64,000 bases of DNA from Verrucomicrobiaceae bacterium UBA1938 (lineage in GTDB: Bacteria; Verrucomicrobiota; Verrucomicrobiia; Verrucomicrobiales; Verrucomicrobiaceae). The position numbers and the translations under genes are program-made. The stretch covers positions 124,001-188,000 of the forward strand of contig DDFC01000010.1 of assembly GCA_002336895.1 (NCBI GenBank), in the 5' to 3' direction. Below are positions 25,338 through 34,345 of this stretch, in pieces (the stretch's first letter is position 1; every line of letters begins with the position of its first letter). The notes under the pieces were generated by a model. It saw only the letters and a program-made list of their open reading frames with translations, searched no databases and was not told the origin of the DNA.

Positions 25338-28300
25338 TCACGGCGCCCCCACACTCCACACCGCCCCCACGCTTCCTCTTCTCGTCAGCACCGCCCCACG
25401 CCCCGCCTTCAGCACCAGCACATCATTCTGGCTGGCCAGCGTCGCATCACGCGAAGACACCCACGCCGCAGTCACCCCACGCGGATTCTGAAACAGCCAC
25501 CAGCCGTCATACGCATTTGCTCCAGGCGTCGCATCGCCCTTCCACACCTGCAGGGAGTCCGCCGTGCCCGGGCTCGTCGTGGCGTTGAATGACCCCGCCG
25601 CCATCATCCCCAGCCGTGTCGGCGTGGCATCCAGCGGCCACGGGTTGCTGAAAAGATTCAGCCCCGGCGTCACCACTCGCGCAAATGGCGTCGTGCGCAC
25701 CTGGCCCGTCATCACCAGCGTTCGCGGCGTGGCGCTGCTTCCCTTCAGCATCACCGCCGTCCCCGGCTGGATCACCACCCCGTCCGCCACCGCCAGCGTG
25801 GCATCTCCTGCCGCGATCCACTGGTTCCGGCTGCCCGCCTTCAGCAGCCAGTACGTGCGGTAGCCTGTCCCCGTCGCCATCTGTACCTGGTCAGACGTTC
25901 CTGGATTGTTCGTGCCATGCAGCACGCTCTTGTCAAAGACCTGCCCCAGCGTCACATGCTTGTGCACGGAGATTCGCGCCCCTGCGATCTCCGGCGGCAC
26001 CACCGCCAGCGTGTTGGCCGCAGACTCCGTGTCCACCATGAGCACGCGGTCGCCGATGTGCGCCAGGTCAAAGTGATGCCCCGCATGCGCGCCGTCCTTC
26101 ACTTCCAGGTAGTACTTCGCATCCGCATCCACCACCCCGGGCAGAAAGCTCGCATCACTCAGATACACCGCGCTGTCAGTCGCGGAGTGCGCCAGTCCGC
26201 TGAAGATCGGCGTGTTCACCACATTCACGCCCACGGTCTGCATCCCGCTGCTGCTCGTGTACGTCTGCCACGCATAGGGTGCCGTTGCGGCCGTTTCGCC
26301 CGTCGTGGTGCATCGCACCTGCAGCCGCACCATGCCGTTCGCGCTGCCAGCCGCTGTGTCCACATTGTTCCACCGCACCGTCAGCGTGCCATCGCCATTG
26401 TGGCTCACTGTGGCTGCGGCGTTCAGCGGCGTCCATGTTTTCAGGTCCGTGCTGCTTTGCAGCTGCCACGTCAGGTCACTCGGCCCCAGCGGTCGCACCA
26501 CGCTGGCGCTCACGTGGCCGTTTTGCGTGTTCAGCCGCAGCACGTCGCCCGCCTGGATGCCGCTGCCTGCGCTCCCTCCCAGGGCATACTCCAGCAGGTC
26601 TGGCAGATCATCGCCATCCGCGTTCGTCGTTGCATTGCTCTGCGCACCATTGCTCCGCCCGCTGGAGATCCATTCGGCAAAACTCGTCGGGTATCCCGTC
26701 ACCGCTTCTCCTGGCGCATGCGTCAGCAGCCGCTCTGTCGGGATCACCTGCAGCGGCTGGCTTGGACTGGCCCACAGCAGCCGCACCACCGCATCGCCGT
26801 CATTCGCAAAAAACTCCAGCTTGATCGCCGCAGGCACTCCCGCCTGCAGGTCCACCTCCGCGCTGCTCGTTTCTTCCGCGTGCTTGTTCCAGCGGTTGAT
26901 GATCAGCTGCCCGTTCACCCACAGCCGCACCCCGTTGTCACTCGTGGTCGCAAAGCTGTGGCGCTCGCTGTGCAGCGGCATCACCACGCCCTGCCATCTC
27001 ACGCTGAAGTTGTCCGCCCCCAGCCGCGCATCAGGTGCCGCCGCGCTCCAGCGGAAATCCACCGTGCGGTCCGTGCGGCTGTAGCGCAGCTGGTCAAAGC
27101 TGGCCCCCGCATAGTAGTCTGCCGCCAGTCCGTTCTGCGTCACAGCAGCCGTGCTGCTCGTGCTGGTGATGTTCACATAGTTCAGCGCCGTCGCCCCCTT
27201 GGCTGCTCCGCCATTGTCCAGCGTCAGCCGCCCGTCGCTCACCAGTACGCGCACGCTCTTCACCTGAAACACCCCCGCCGCGCACACCGCACCGCTCCAC
27301 ACCACCGTTCCCTCGGCATTCAGCGTGTTGCTGCTGTCAGCACCTGCATCACCCACGCTCAGCACCAGGTCATACTCGCCATTCGGCACCGCCATCTCCC
27401 ACTGCGCACCCGCCAGCAGGCGCATCACCGTGTCCTGTCTCTGATCACCCGCCACGTTGCGGTCACGACCCTGCGCGCTGTGGTCGCTGTTCCAGCCAAA
27501 AGCCAGCCCGTCACGCGTGCCAAACACCTCGCCATCATCCGCGCAGTAGCCGTTTGGTGTTGGCGCTCCCGTGTTTTGAAAATTGATCTTCACACTCAGC
27601 GGCGCGGGCGGCGCATTGCCCAGCACCAGCGTGTTCGAGGCGCTGCTGCCCTGTCCCGCGCTGTCCTGCGCCGCATTCGCTGGCAGGCTCACGCTCACAT
27701 CACCATCCGCAGCAGGTTGCAGCGTGGCCACCCACAGCGCATCCCCGCCACTCAGAGCCGTGATGTTCCCGTTCGTCACCACAAAGGCGGACGCCTCCAG
27801 CCCTGTTACCGCCTCGCTGAACTGCGCCTGAATCATGAAGCCTCCGCTCCCGTTGCCTGCCGTCGCCGTCAGCACCACGCTCGGTGCAGGATCATTCGTC
27901 ACATCACCACCCGTGCTGTCCATCGGCGCATAGGTCACGCTCAGCAGGTTCGACGCCGCACTCGGATTCTCCGCCGCATCCGCCGTTGCCTCTGCCGGCA
28001 GCTGCACCGTCACCACACCCGCCGCCGTTGGCTGAATGTTCAGTCTGTACTCAGCTCCGTTCCCGTTCAGGTCGGAGGCCACACCATTTGCTACCACAAA
28101 GTCACTCACGCTCAGCCCTGCAATCACCTCGCTCGCATTCACACTCACGGTGAAGCCCCCGCTCACGCTTTCCGCCGCCGTGCTCAGCGTGATCACTGGC
28201 GGTGTCACATCTGCACTGTTCACCACCATAAGCACGTTCGATCCCAGATTGCCCAGCCCTGTTGCGTCCTTCATCACATTCGCAGGGATCGAGAGGCTCA

Positions 28301-31300
28301 CGCTCGCCGCCTTCGGCTCCACATAAAAGCTGAAGCTCGTGCCCGTGATGCTGAATCCGCGCACCACTCCGCCCGCGATCACGATGTCATCCACTGTGAA
28401 TCCCGTGGCCGCTTCGCTCAACACCCCCGCAACTGGGAAGGATCCGCTCACGCTTCCGCCTGCCGTGGCCAGTAGAATGCTCAAAGGTGCGGGTGCGCTC
28501 ACCTCTGCGTCGTCAATTTGAGAGAGATAGGACACGACTTGAGACAGCTGGTTGTCTGTAAGCAGCACTCCCTTGTGCGCTCTCACCGCATCCGCCAGTG
28601 TCGCCGCGCTGCCATCATGCAGATACGGCGCTGTGCTCCACAGCCCGCGCAGCGTCGGCACATCCAGTCCCGTGATTGGACCTCCCAGTCTCTGCCCGCT
28701 TGCAGGTTTGATCGTGCCGATGTCCTCAAACACATTCAGCGCGCTCTTCGTAAAGCGTGCCCCCTCATGGCAGGCCGCGCAGTTTTGCGCACGAAAGACC
28801 TGCCTGCCCGCCACCGCATCAGCCGTCAGCGCTCCATTGCTTCCGCGCATCGGGCTGCTGCCCGCTGTGGTCAGAGATTTCACATATGCCGCCAGCGCAT
28901 CCAGATCCGCGCTCACGCCTGCCTTCGGATCTCCCAGCGGCTGATCCCGCGTGCCGGTGTGAAAGGCCGTGTCGCTCATCAGCCCCAGCCCGTTGGGCAG
29001 GTTGCGTATCTGTCCTTCAAAATCCTGGATCTCGTCAAAATTCCCCGTCCAGTGGGAGGGGCCGTGCGTCGCATGCCCGCGCAGGGAGATGTTGTTGCGC
29101 AGCCCTTCGCCAAAGCTCGTGAAATCCCACACGCGTCCGTCCTGGTCGCCGTCGTTGTGGCACGCCGCGCAGCTGATGTACTGCTGCAGCGCCAGCCTCT
29201 GGTCTTGCGAGTCGTAAAAGAACTGCTTCCCCTTCAGCACCGTGGGACTCAGCTTTTCCGTGGAGATGCATTTCAGTGTCGCACTCGTTGTCGGTGCCGT
29301 TTCAGCACCGCTTCTGATCGCGTTCACGTCATGCACCGTCACCGTCCGGTCCATGAAGTTGTGCACATACAGAGTGTTTCCGTCTGGAGACGTCGCCACG
29401 CCCTGAGGCGCACGCCCCGCATTAAAACGCAGCAGCTCCTTCTGGTTCCACGCATCCACCACCGCCACGGCACGGCTGCCTTCCAGTGTTGTGAAAAGAT
29501 ACATGCCCGTCGGATCATACGCCGCCGCGCACGCGATCCCCGCATCATTGAAATCAATCCTCGCCGCCAGGTCTTCGCCCAGGCTGCCGAGATCAAGGCG
29601 CGACACAATGCTGCGCACCGTGTTGTCATGCGTCAGCGGATTTCCATCACGCAGCGCACCGCGCTTAATGTTGTCTTTTTTGGACGGCACCCATGCATTC
29701 GTTCCATCCGGGCTGATCACCGCAGGCCCTAGATAATTCGGAATGCCTCGTCCGGCGATCGAGCTGTCAGCCTCCTCGCTGTGCGCCAGGATCACGCTGC
29801 GGCTCACGCTCATGCTCGCCGCATCCAGCACGCACACCACCCCGCCGTATTTCGTGTCGCCATCCTGCGTCACCACCGTGGCCGTGTTCTCTCCAGGCAG
29901 CGGCGGCGTGATGAATCTCGTGGCAAACACCTGCGTGCCGTCCGCGCTCACGGAGAGATGCCTCACGCTCAGTCCCACTGTGGCGGCCCCCAGCACCTTG
30001 GCTGGATTCGTCGGGTTGAGCTTCAGCACCACCCCGCTGTCCTGCAGAGACACATACGCCGCGCTCCCCGCTGGATCAAACACCACCGCAAACGGGCGCG
30101 CTCCTCTCGGCAGAGAAACCGTCTGCGCCACGCTCAAATTCGCGCCGATGATGCTGATGCTCCCGCTCTCGCTGTTCACCACCCAGGCTCGTCCATCCGG
30201 CGCTATCGCCACGCTGCGCGGTCCCTTGCCGGTGCCGACGATCCCGCTGCGTGCTCTCGTCACCGCATCAAAGACCGCCACGCTGTCCTGGTCCGGGTTC
30301 ACCACCCACAGCCTCGCGTTCGCCCCGTTTCGTACCTGATACGCCAGGCTGCTCGACACACTCGGCCTCTTCGCCGTCAGCGGCGCATGCACGGCTTGGT
30401 GAAAGCTCGTCGTCACCAGACTCCCCGTGTCATCCCGCACCGTCAGCGTCACCAGATAGCGCCCCGGTTTGGCATAGGTTTTGGAAAAGCTCGCGCTGCT
30501 GCTGAAATCCGTCACCGCTGTGCCGTCGCCAAAGTCCCACTGAAACTCCGGCGCGCTGCTTCCACTCGTGGCCACGCTGAAGTTAAACGCATTGCCAGCC
30601 TCCACCGGCGGGTTGGTCAGCGGCGCCACTTGCAGGTCGGAGTGCACCGTCCACAGAAAGCTCGCCGTGGCAGCCTCCAGCAGTCCGTCGCTCACCGTCA
30701 CGCTCACATTCCAGCGGCCCGTGGTCGTGGGTGTGCCGGAAATCAGCCCGCTCACCGCATCCAGCTTCACACCCGGCGGCAGATTGTCGGCGCTGTAAGC
30801 TCGAGTCGATGCGCTGTACCCATACGACCTCATCGTCACCGGCACCGCGCTTTTTCCCACTGTCGTGAACTGCGCGTCCGGATGGCTGATCGCGCTGGTC
30901 AGAGTCGCATCCACCAGCAGCATCTTCGACTCCGAGTACGGCCCGCTCGCCGAGATACCAAAGAGCATCCAGTATCCCGGCGTCAGCACGTTCACATTGG
31001 CTGGTGCCTGCAGCGCATACGCGCCCGGTGCCACCTCGCTGAAGCTCAGCTCTACAAATCGAAGATCACTTGTCACCGAGTGCGTCAGCGACGCCAGCTT
31101 GATCATCGTAAAGCGCTTCATCCCCGCCGTGGCCCGCACCGTAAAGGCCAGCCCCGGACCGATCACCTCCGGCGTTTCAGTGATCTCCGGACGCACCGCC
31201 GCCGTGCCGTCTGGATTGAAGAGCACCGGCGGTGTGAAAATCTGCGCATCCTGGTGGTCTGCCGCATCTCCGCTCAGCCCGCCACCACCAGACCACACAC

Positions 31301-32450
31301 GTCCGTCTGGCAGCAGCAGTGCCACGGAGTGGTAGTTCCTCGGCACCTGCATGTCTGCCGCCGTGCGCCATGTGCCTGTCGTCGGATTCCAAATTTCCGG
31401 CGTCATCACGCTGCCCAGATCGCTGAATTTGATCTGCGATGTGTTCCCCCCGATCGCCATCACCTCGCCCGTCGGCAGGATCACACCATTGGCAAACGTG
31501 CGCGCATATTTCAGGCTGCCCGTCTGGGTCACCTTGGGCGTGCTCCCGTTGATGTCCACCACCCACGCCTGGTTTGTCGCTCCGCCGCCCACCGTGCGCC
31601 CCGCTCCTTGCAGCAGCTTCCCTTCGGCAAACATCACCATCGCTCCGTCCTTCGGGTAGTAGTAGCCCTGCACGCTCGCGCTCGTGTTGATGATCTGCCC
31701 GTTCCCGCTCGGGTCCACCCAGTGCATGGTCTTGGTGGGGCCGGTGTGCGCTATCTTCCCGTTCGGTGCCACATGCAGAAAGGGGTGCCAGATCGACTCA
31801 AAATCATTCTCGCTCGTGGCCTGCGTCCAGTCGATCCCTGTGTAGCGCGTCCAGCCCTTGCCCTCCGTCCAGCGTTCAGAGCTGCTGCTCCCGCCGGAGC
31901 CGAGCGCCGTGAAGACACTCCCGTCCGGCAGCGCCACGCTCGTGTTGTACCACCGCGGGTCCTGCATGTCGACGGCCTTGCTCCACGTGTCCGTGCGCCA
32001 GTCATACACGCTGCTGTCGCGGATCGTGTTGTTGCCCCCGTTCACCAGCAGCCGTCCGTCCGGCAGCAGCGCCACACCACCGCAAAACATGTCATGGTAG
32101 GGGTTGTTCACCACCTTGAACTCCCCCGTGCGGTAGTCCCACGTCGCCGCATACGTGGAGGTCCCCATCGGAAACGTGGTCGGCTGGCTGGACGCAAAGG
32201 TCAGCAGCCGTCCGTCTGGCAGTTGCGCGCACGTCACCGGAATGTGCGGCGTCCACGGGATCACCTCGCTCCACATTCCCAGTGTCGAGTACTGCACCGG
32301 GGATGGCGTCTGCACCTTGGGCAGCTCCGCCGTGGGTGCCAGCAGCGCCGCCTCCGCCGCCAGCGCATCATCCTCCACATGGGTCACTCCGTCCGCATGC
32401 ACGGATTGGGCGGCCATCGTCAGCGCGAGGATCAGCGTCAGGCCTTTCAT
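25338..32450 (-). CDS. Giant secreted copper-radical-oxidase / di-heme cytochrome fusion protein
   Basis: 2370 residues, ATG 32450 (signal MKGLTLILALTMAAQSVHA), overlapping the upstream gene's stop by 4 bp. Residues about 50-515 are a galactose-oxidase/glyoxal-oxidase-like kelch propeller plus E-set (DUF1929). The fungal copper-site residues have clear counterparts: Cys-123 in HDMFCGG and Tyr-168 in DPRWYNT (the Tyr-Cys pair), Tyr-373 and His-374 in RNYHSVALLLPDGRV, and His-457 in LTHSV. Next come an Ig-like and a PKD domain (about 530-690; WDFGDG), a YVTN-type propeller (about 710-1050), and a di-heme peroxidase/MauG-like module with CAACH at 1094-1098 and 1224-1228 and APYLHDG at 1274. Three bacterial Ig-like repeats (about 1325-1615), a malectin-like domain, a PA14 domain (about 1773-1905) and a TIGR02597-like C-terminus follow. 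Plausibly exported; substrate unknown. Confidence 0.9.
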   Translation of the reverse strand: MKGLTLILALTMAAQSVHADGVTHVEDDALAAEAALLAPTAELPKVQTPSPVQYSTLGMWSEVIPWTPHIPVTCAQLPDGRLLTFASSQPTTFPMGTSTYAATWDYRTGEFKVVNNPYHDMFCGGVALLPDGRLLVNGGNNTIRDSSVYDWRTDTWSKAVDMQDPRWYNTSVALPDGSVFTALGSGGSSSSERWTEGKGWTRYTGIDWTQATSENDFESIWHPFLHVAPNGKIAHTGPTKTMHWVDPSGNGQIINTSASVQGYYYPKDGAMVMFAEGKLLQGAGRTVGGGATNQAWVVDINGSTPKVTQTGSLKYARTFANGVILPTGEVMAIGGNTSQIKFSDLGSVMTPEIWNPTTGTWRTAADMQVPRNYHSVALLLPDGRVWSGGGGLSGDAADHQDAQIFTPPVLFNPDGTAAVRPEITETPEVIGPGLAFTVRATAGMKRFTMIKLASLTHSVTSDLRFVELSFSEVAPGAYALQAPANVNVLTPGYWMLFGISASGPYSESKMLLVDATLTSAISHPDAQFTTVGKSAVPVTMRSYGYSASTRAYSADNLPPGVKLDAVSGLISGTPTTTGRWNVSVTVSDGLLEAATASFLWTVHSDLQVAPLTNPPVEAGNAFNFSVATSGSSAPEFQWDFGDGTAVTDFSSSASFSKTYAKPGRYLVTLTVRDDTGSLVTTSFHQAVHAPLTAKRPSVSSSLAYQVRNGANARLWVVNPDQDSVAVFDAVTRARSGIVGTGKGPRSVAIAPDGRAWVVNSESGSISIIGANLSVAQTVSLPRGARPFAVVFDPAGSAAYVSLQDSGVVLKLNPTNPAKVLGAATVGLSVRHLSVSADGTQVFATRFITPPLPGENTATVVTQDGDTKYGGVVCVLDAASMSVSRSVILAHSEEADSSIAGRGIPNYLGPAVISPDGTNAWVPSKKDNIKRGALRDGNPLTHDNTVRSIVSRLDLGSLGEDLAARIDFNDAGIACAAAYDPTGMYLFTTLEGSRAVAVVDAWNQKELLRFNAGRAPQGVATSPDGNTLYVHNFMDRTVTVHDVNAIRSGAETAPTTSATLKCISTEKLSPTVLKGKQFFYDSQDQRLALQQYISCAACHNDGDQDGRVWDFTSFGEGLRNNISLRGHATHGPSHWTGNFDEIQDFEGQIRNLPNGLGLMSDTAFHTGTRDQPLGDPKAGVSADLDALAAYVKSLTTAGSSPMRGSNGALTADAVAGRQVFRAQNCAACHEGARFTKSALNVFEDIGTIKPASGQRLGGPITGLDVPTLRGLWSTAPYLHDGSAATLADAVRAHKGVLLTDNQLSQVVSYLSQIDDAEVSAPAPLSILLATAGGSVSGSFPVAGVLSEAATGFTVDDIVIAGGVVRGFSITGTSFSFYVEPKAASVSLSIPANVMKDATGLGNLGSNVLMVVNSADVTPPVITLSTAAESVSGGFTVSVNASEVIAGLSVSDFVVANGVASDLNGNGAEYRLNIQPTAAGVVTVQLPAEATADAAENPSAASNLLSVTYAPMDSTGGDVTNDPAPSVVLTATAGNGSGGFMIQAQFSEAVTGLEASAFVVTNGNITALSGGDALWVATLQPAADGDVSVSLPANAAQDSAGQGSSASNTLVLGNAPPAPLSVKINFQNTGAPTPNGYCADDGEVFGTRDGLAFGWNSDHSAQGRDRNVAGDQRQDTVMRLLAGAQWEMAVPNGEYDLVLSVGDAGADSSNTLNAEGTVVWSGAVCAAGVFQVKSVRVLVSDGRLTLDNGGAAKGATALNYVNITSTSSTAAVTQNGLAADYYAGASFDQLRYSRTDRTVDFRWSAAAPDARLGADNFSVRWQGVVMPLHSERHSFATTSDNGVRLWVNGQLIINRWNKHAEETSSAEVDLQAGVPAAIKLEFFANDGDAVVRLLWASPSQPLQVIPTERLLTHAPGEAVTGYPTSFAEWISSGRSNGAQSNATTNADGDDLPDLLEYALGGSAGSGIQAGDVLRLNTQNGHVSASVVRPLGPSDLTWQLQSSTDLKTWTPLNAAATVSHNGDGTLTVRWNNVDTAAGSANGMVRLQVRCTTTGETAATAPYAWQTYTSSSGMQTVGVNVVNTPIFSGLAHSATDSAVYLSDASFLPGVVDADAKYYLEVKDGAHAGHHFDLAHIGDRVLMVDTESAANTLAVVPPEIAGARISVHKHVTLGQVFDKSVLHGTNNPGTSDQVQMATGTGYRTYWLLKAGSRNQWIAAGDATLAVADGVVIQPGTAVMLKGSSATPRTLVMTGQVRTTPFARVVTPGLNLFSNPWPLDATPTRLGMMAAGSFNATTSPGTADSLQVWKGDATPGANAYDGWWLFQNPRGVTAAWVSSRDATLASQNDVLVLKAGRGAVLTRRGSVGAVWSVGAP

Positions 32451-34231
32451 CGCGCGGCGGTGGTGGCGTCTTCCTCGCCGGTAAAGCTCTCATCCGTCAG
32501 CGTCTTCAGAAAGGCCACCAGATCCGCCTTCTCCTCCGCCGTCAGTTGGATTCCTCCAGCAGGATGCTTCGCCAGATTCGGGTCCAGCGTGGGGCTGTTG
32601 CGCACCCCGCTGCTGTAGTGCTCCACCACTTCCTCCAGCGTGGCAAAGCGCCCGTCATGCATGTACGGCGCGGTGCGTGCGATGTTCCGCAGGCTCGGTG
32701 TTTTAAACTTCCCCCGGTCCGCCTCATCCTTCGTCACCGCCATCCGCCCGATGTCATCCTCCGTCAGTGCCAGTCCGTTGTTCGCAAACGCCTGGCTCAT
32801 GAAAAGCGTCCCTCCGTGGCAGTGAAAGCAGTCCGCTCCACGCAGCCCGCGCTTCGGGTCAAACTCCGTCACAAACAGCCTCAGCCCCCGCTTCTCGCTC
32901 TCCGTCATCTCCACCACTTTCCGCGCCGCACGGTCAAACCGTGACTCCTGCGAAACCAAAGTGAGAAGATACTGCTCCAGCGCCTTGGCAATCCCTTCCG
33001 TCGTGATCGCACTCACCCCAAACGCCGCGCGAAACGCCTCCACGCACTTTGCATCCGCACTCAGCTTCGCCACCACCTTGGGCAGGGTCTCGTTCATCTC
33101 ATGCGCATCCTGGATCGGCATCAGCACCTGCTGCCTCAGCGTCGGCGCACGTCCATCCCAGAAGAAAGCCTGCTGCCATGCCAGATTAAAAAGCGGCATC
33201 GCATTCCTCTTACCCACCTGCTGCTCCGCCCCAAGGCTGAAGCGCCGCACATCCGCAAACGCATGCCCCTGGTCATGGCACGACGCGCACGCCTGCGTCT
33301 GGTTCACCGACAGCCGCTTGTCATGAAACAGCCTCCTCCCCAGTTCCACTCCCTCCTCGGTCAGCGGGTTGTCCGCCGGCAGCATCACTTTCGGAAAGCG
33401 CTGCGTCATCGCCGGCGTGTAGGCATGCGTCCCGGCCGGCAGCGGGGCAGGGGGGCTGGCATACGCCGGAGTCTGATACACATCATACCTCAGGCCGCGC
33501 ACCCGGAACGACTGCTCGATCCGGCTCGTGATCCGCATCGCCAGCTCATCGCCCTCTCTCGAGTGGGTTGAGGTGCTGTCTTTGCCGAATCCGACACAAG
33601 AAAGCACCTTTTCGACGTCGAAATCCAACGTCAAAGTCAGCGGCCTCCCGCCCCGAAATTCGACCGGCAGTTCCACCGTCATGAGCTGCGGCATGTTCGC
33701 GATGTGGTAGGAAAATCCATCCTCTTTCCCCCCGTTCTGGAATCTTCCCTCCAGCGCCAGAAAGATATATCCTCCCATCCACCCCCAGTGCAGCCCGTTC
33801 ACCTGCGGGTTCAGCGCATGATCTGCGGCATATCCGTGCGGATCAGCACGATTGGTGGCATCATCCACCCCGATGTGGAAGCGGATGTCCGAGTACTCAC
33901 CCGCCGGTATGCCCGATCCCTTGGCCGTCAGCTTTCCAGTCCCTGCGCTCAGATACGCAAACCAGTCACGCGATTCCACCCACGTCCCATCCGTTCGCCG
34001 CAGCGCCAGACCTGAGAGCAGAAAGTCCAGCCGAGTGATACGTGCTGGCTGCGCTGCTGACAGCGGCTCATTCATCCTCAATGCTTTGACCCCTGCCATC
34101 GGCGCTATCTCCAGCCTCATTTCCTGCGCCATCACACCCGTCCCCATCATCATCACCCCCAGTGCCAGACCCCTCAAAAGGGGTGTGGTTGGCGCCTGCG
34201 CAAGCAAGCATCTCGTGGAAGTGAGGCGCAT
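32447..34231 (-). CDS. MbnP-MbnH fusion: copper-binding domain joined to di-heme oxidase
   Basis: 594 residues from ATG 34231; a GTG at 34261 would add 10 basic residues before the signal peptide (GLALGVMMMGTGVMAQ). Residues about 38-235 match the MbnP family: RLEIAPMAGVKALRMNEP, ITRLDFLLSGLAL, IRFHIGVDDATNRADPHGY, then NGLHWGWMGGYIFLALEGRF with Trp-149 and Trp-151. Residues about 270-585 are an MbnH/MauG-type di-heme cytochrome-peroxidase relative, with CASCH (315-319), CFHCH (468-472) and APYMHDGRF (521-529). In known systems MbnH oxidises a Trp of MbnP to kynurenine, which then helps bind copper; MbnP and MbnH are usually separate genes. Here both are one polypeptide. The stop overlaps the start of the copper-oxidase-like giant gene (ATGA), so copper and heme functions are co-expressed. 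Periplasmic location expected. Confidence 0.88.
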   Translation of the reverse strand: MRLTSTRCLLAQAPTTPLLRGLALGVMMMGTGVMAQEMRLEIAPMAGVKALRMNEPLSAAQPARITRLDFLLSGLALRRTDGTWVESRDWFAYLSAGTGKLTAKGSGIPAGEYSDIRFHIGVDDATNRADPHGYAADHALNPQVNGLHWGWMGGYIFLALEGRFQNGGKEDGFSYHIANMPQLMTVELPVEFRGGRPLTLTLDFDVEKVLSCVGFGKDSTSTHSREGDELAMRITSRIEQSFRVRGLRYDVYQTPAYASPPAPLPAGTHAYTPAMTQRFPKVMLPADNPLTEEGVELGRRLFHDKRLSVNQTQACASCHDQGHAFADVRRFSLGAEQQVGKRNAMPLFNLAWQQAFFWDGRAPTLRQQVLMPIQDAHEMNETLPKVVAKLSADAKCVEAFRAAFGVSAITTEGIAKALEQYLLTLVSQESRFDRAARKVVEMTESEKRGLRLFVTEFDPKRGLRGADCFHCHGGTLFMSQAFANNGLALTEDDIGRMAVTKDEADRGKFKTPSLRNIARTAPYMHDGRFATLEEVVEHYSSGVRNSPTLDPNLAKHPAGGIQLTAEEKADLVAFLKTLTDESFTGEEDATTAAR

Positions 34232-34345
34232 AAATGACGGCTTTTTTCGTTTATGACGCACGTTTCTATAATTAGCATAAGCCTCAAGTCAGGTCTTTGT
34301 AAGATCGGGCTGCGGGCTTGGTAACTTGGGTGCACTGCTTTCCTC

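Noticed and set aside
25917..28475. An 852-codon open frame on the plus strand
   Set aside because: Antisense to the Ig-like, malectin and PA14 part of the giant gene; composition is Arg/His/Ala-rich and the opposite strand has recognisable domains.
29781..32618. A 945-codon open frame on the plus strand
   Set aside because: It is antisense to the giant gene; the product is Arg/His-rich with no domains, a typical shadow of GC-rich coding DNA.
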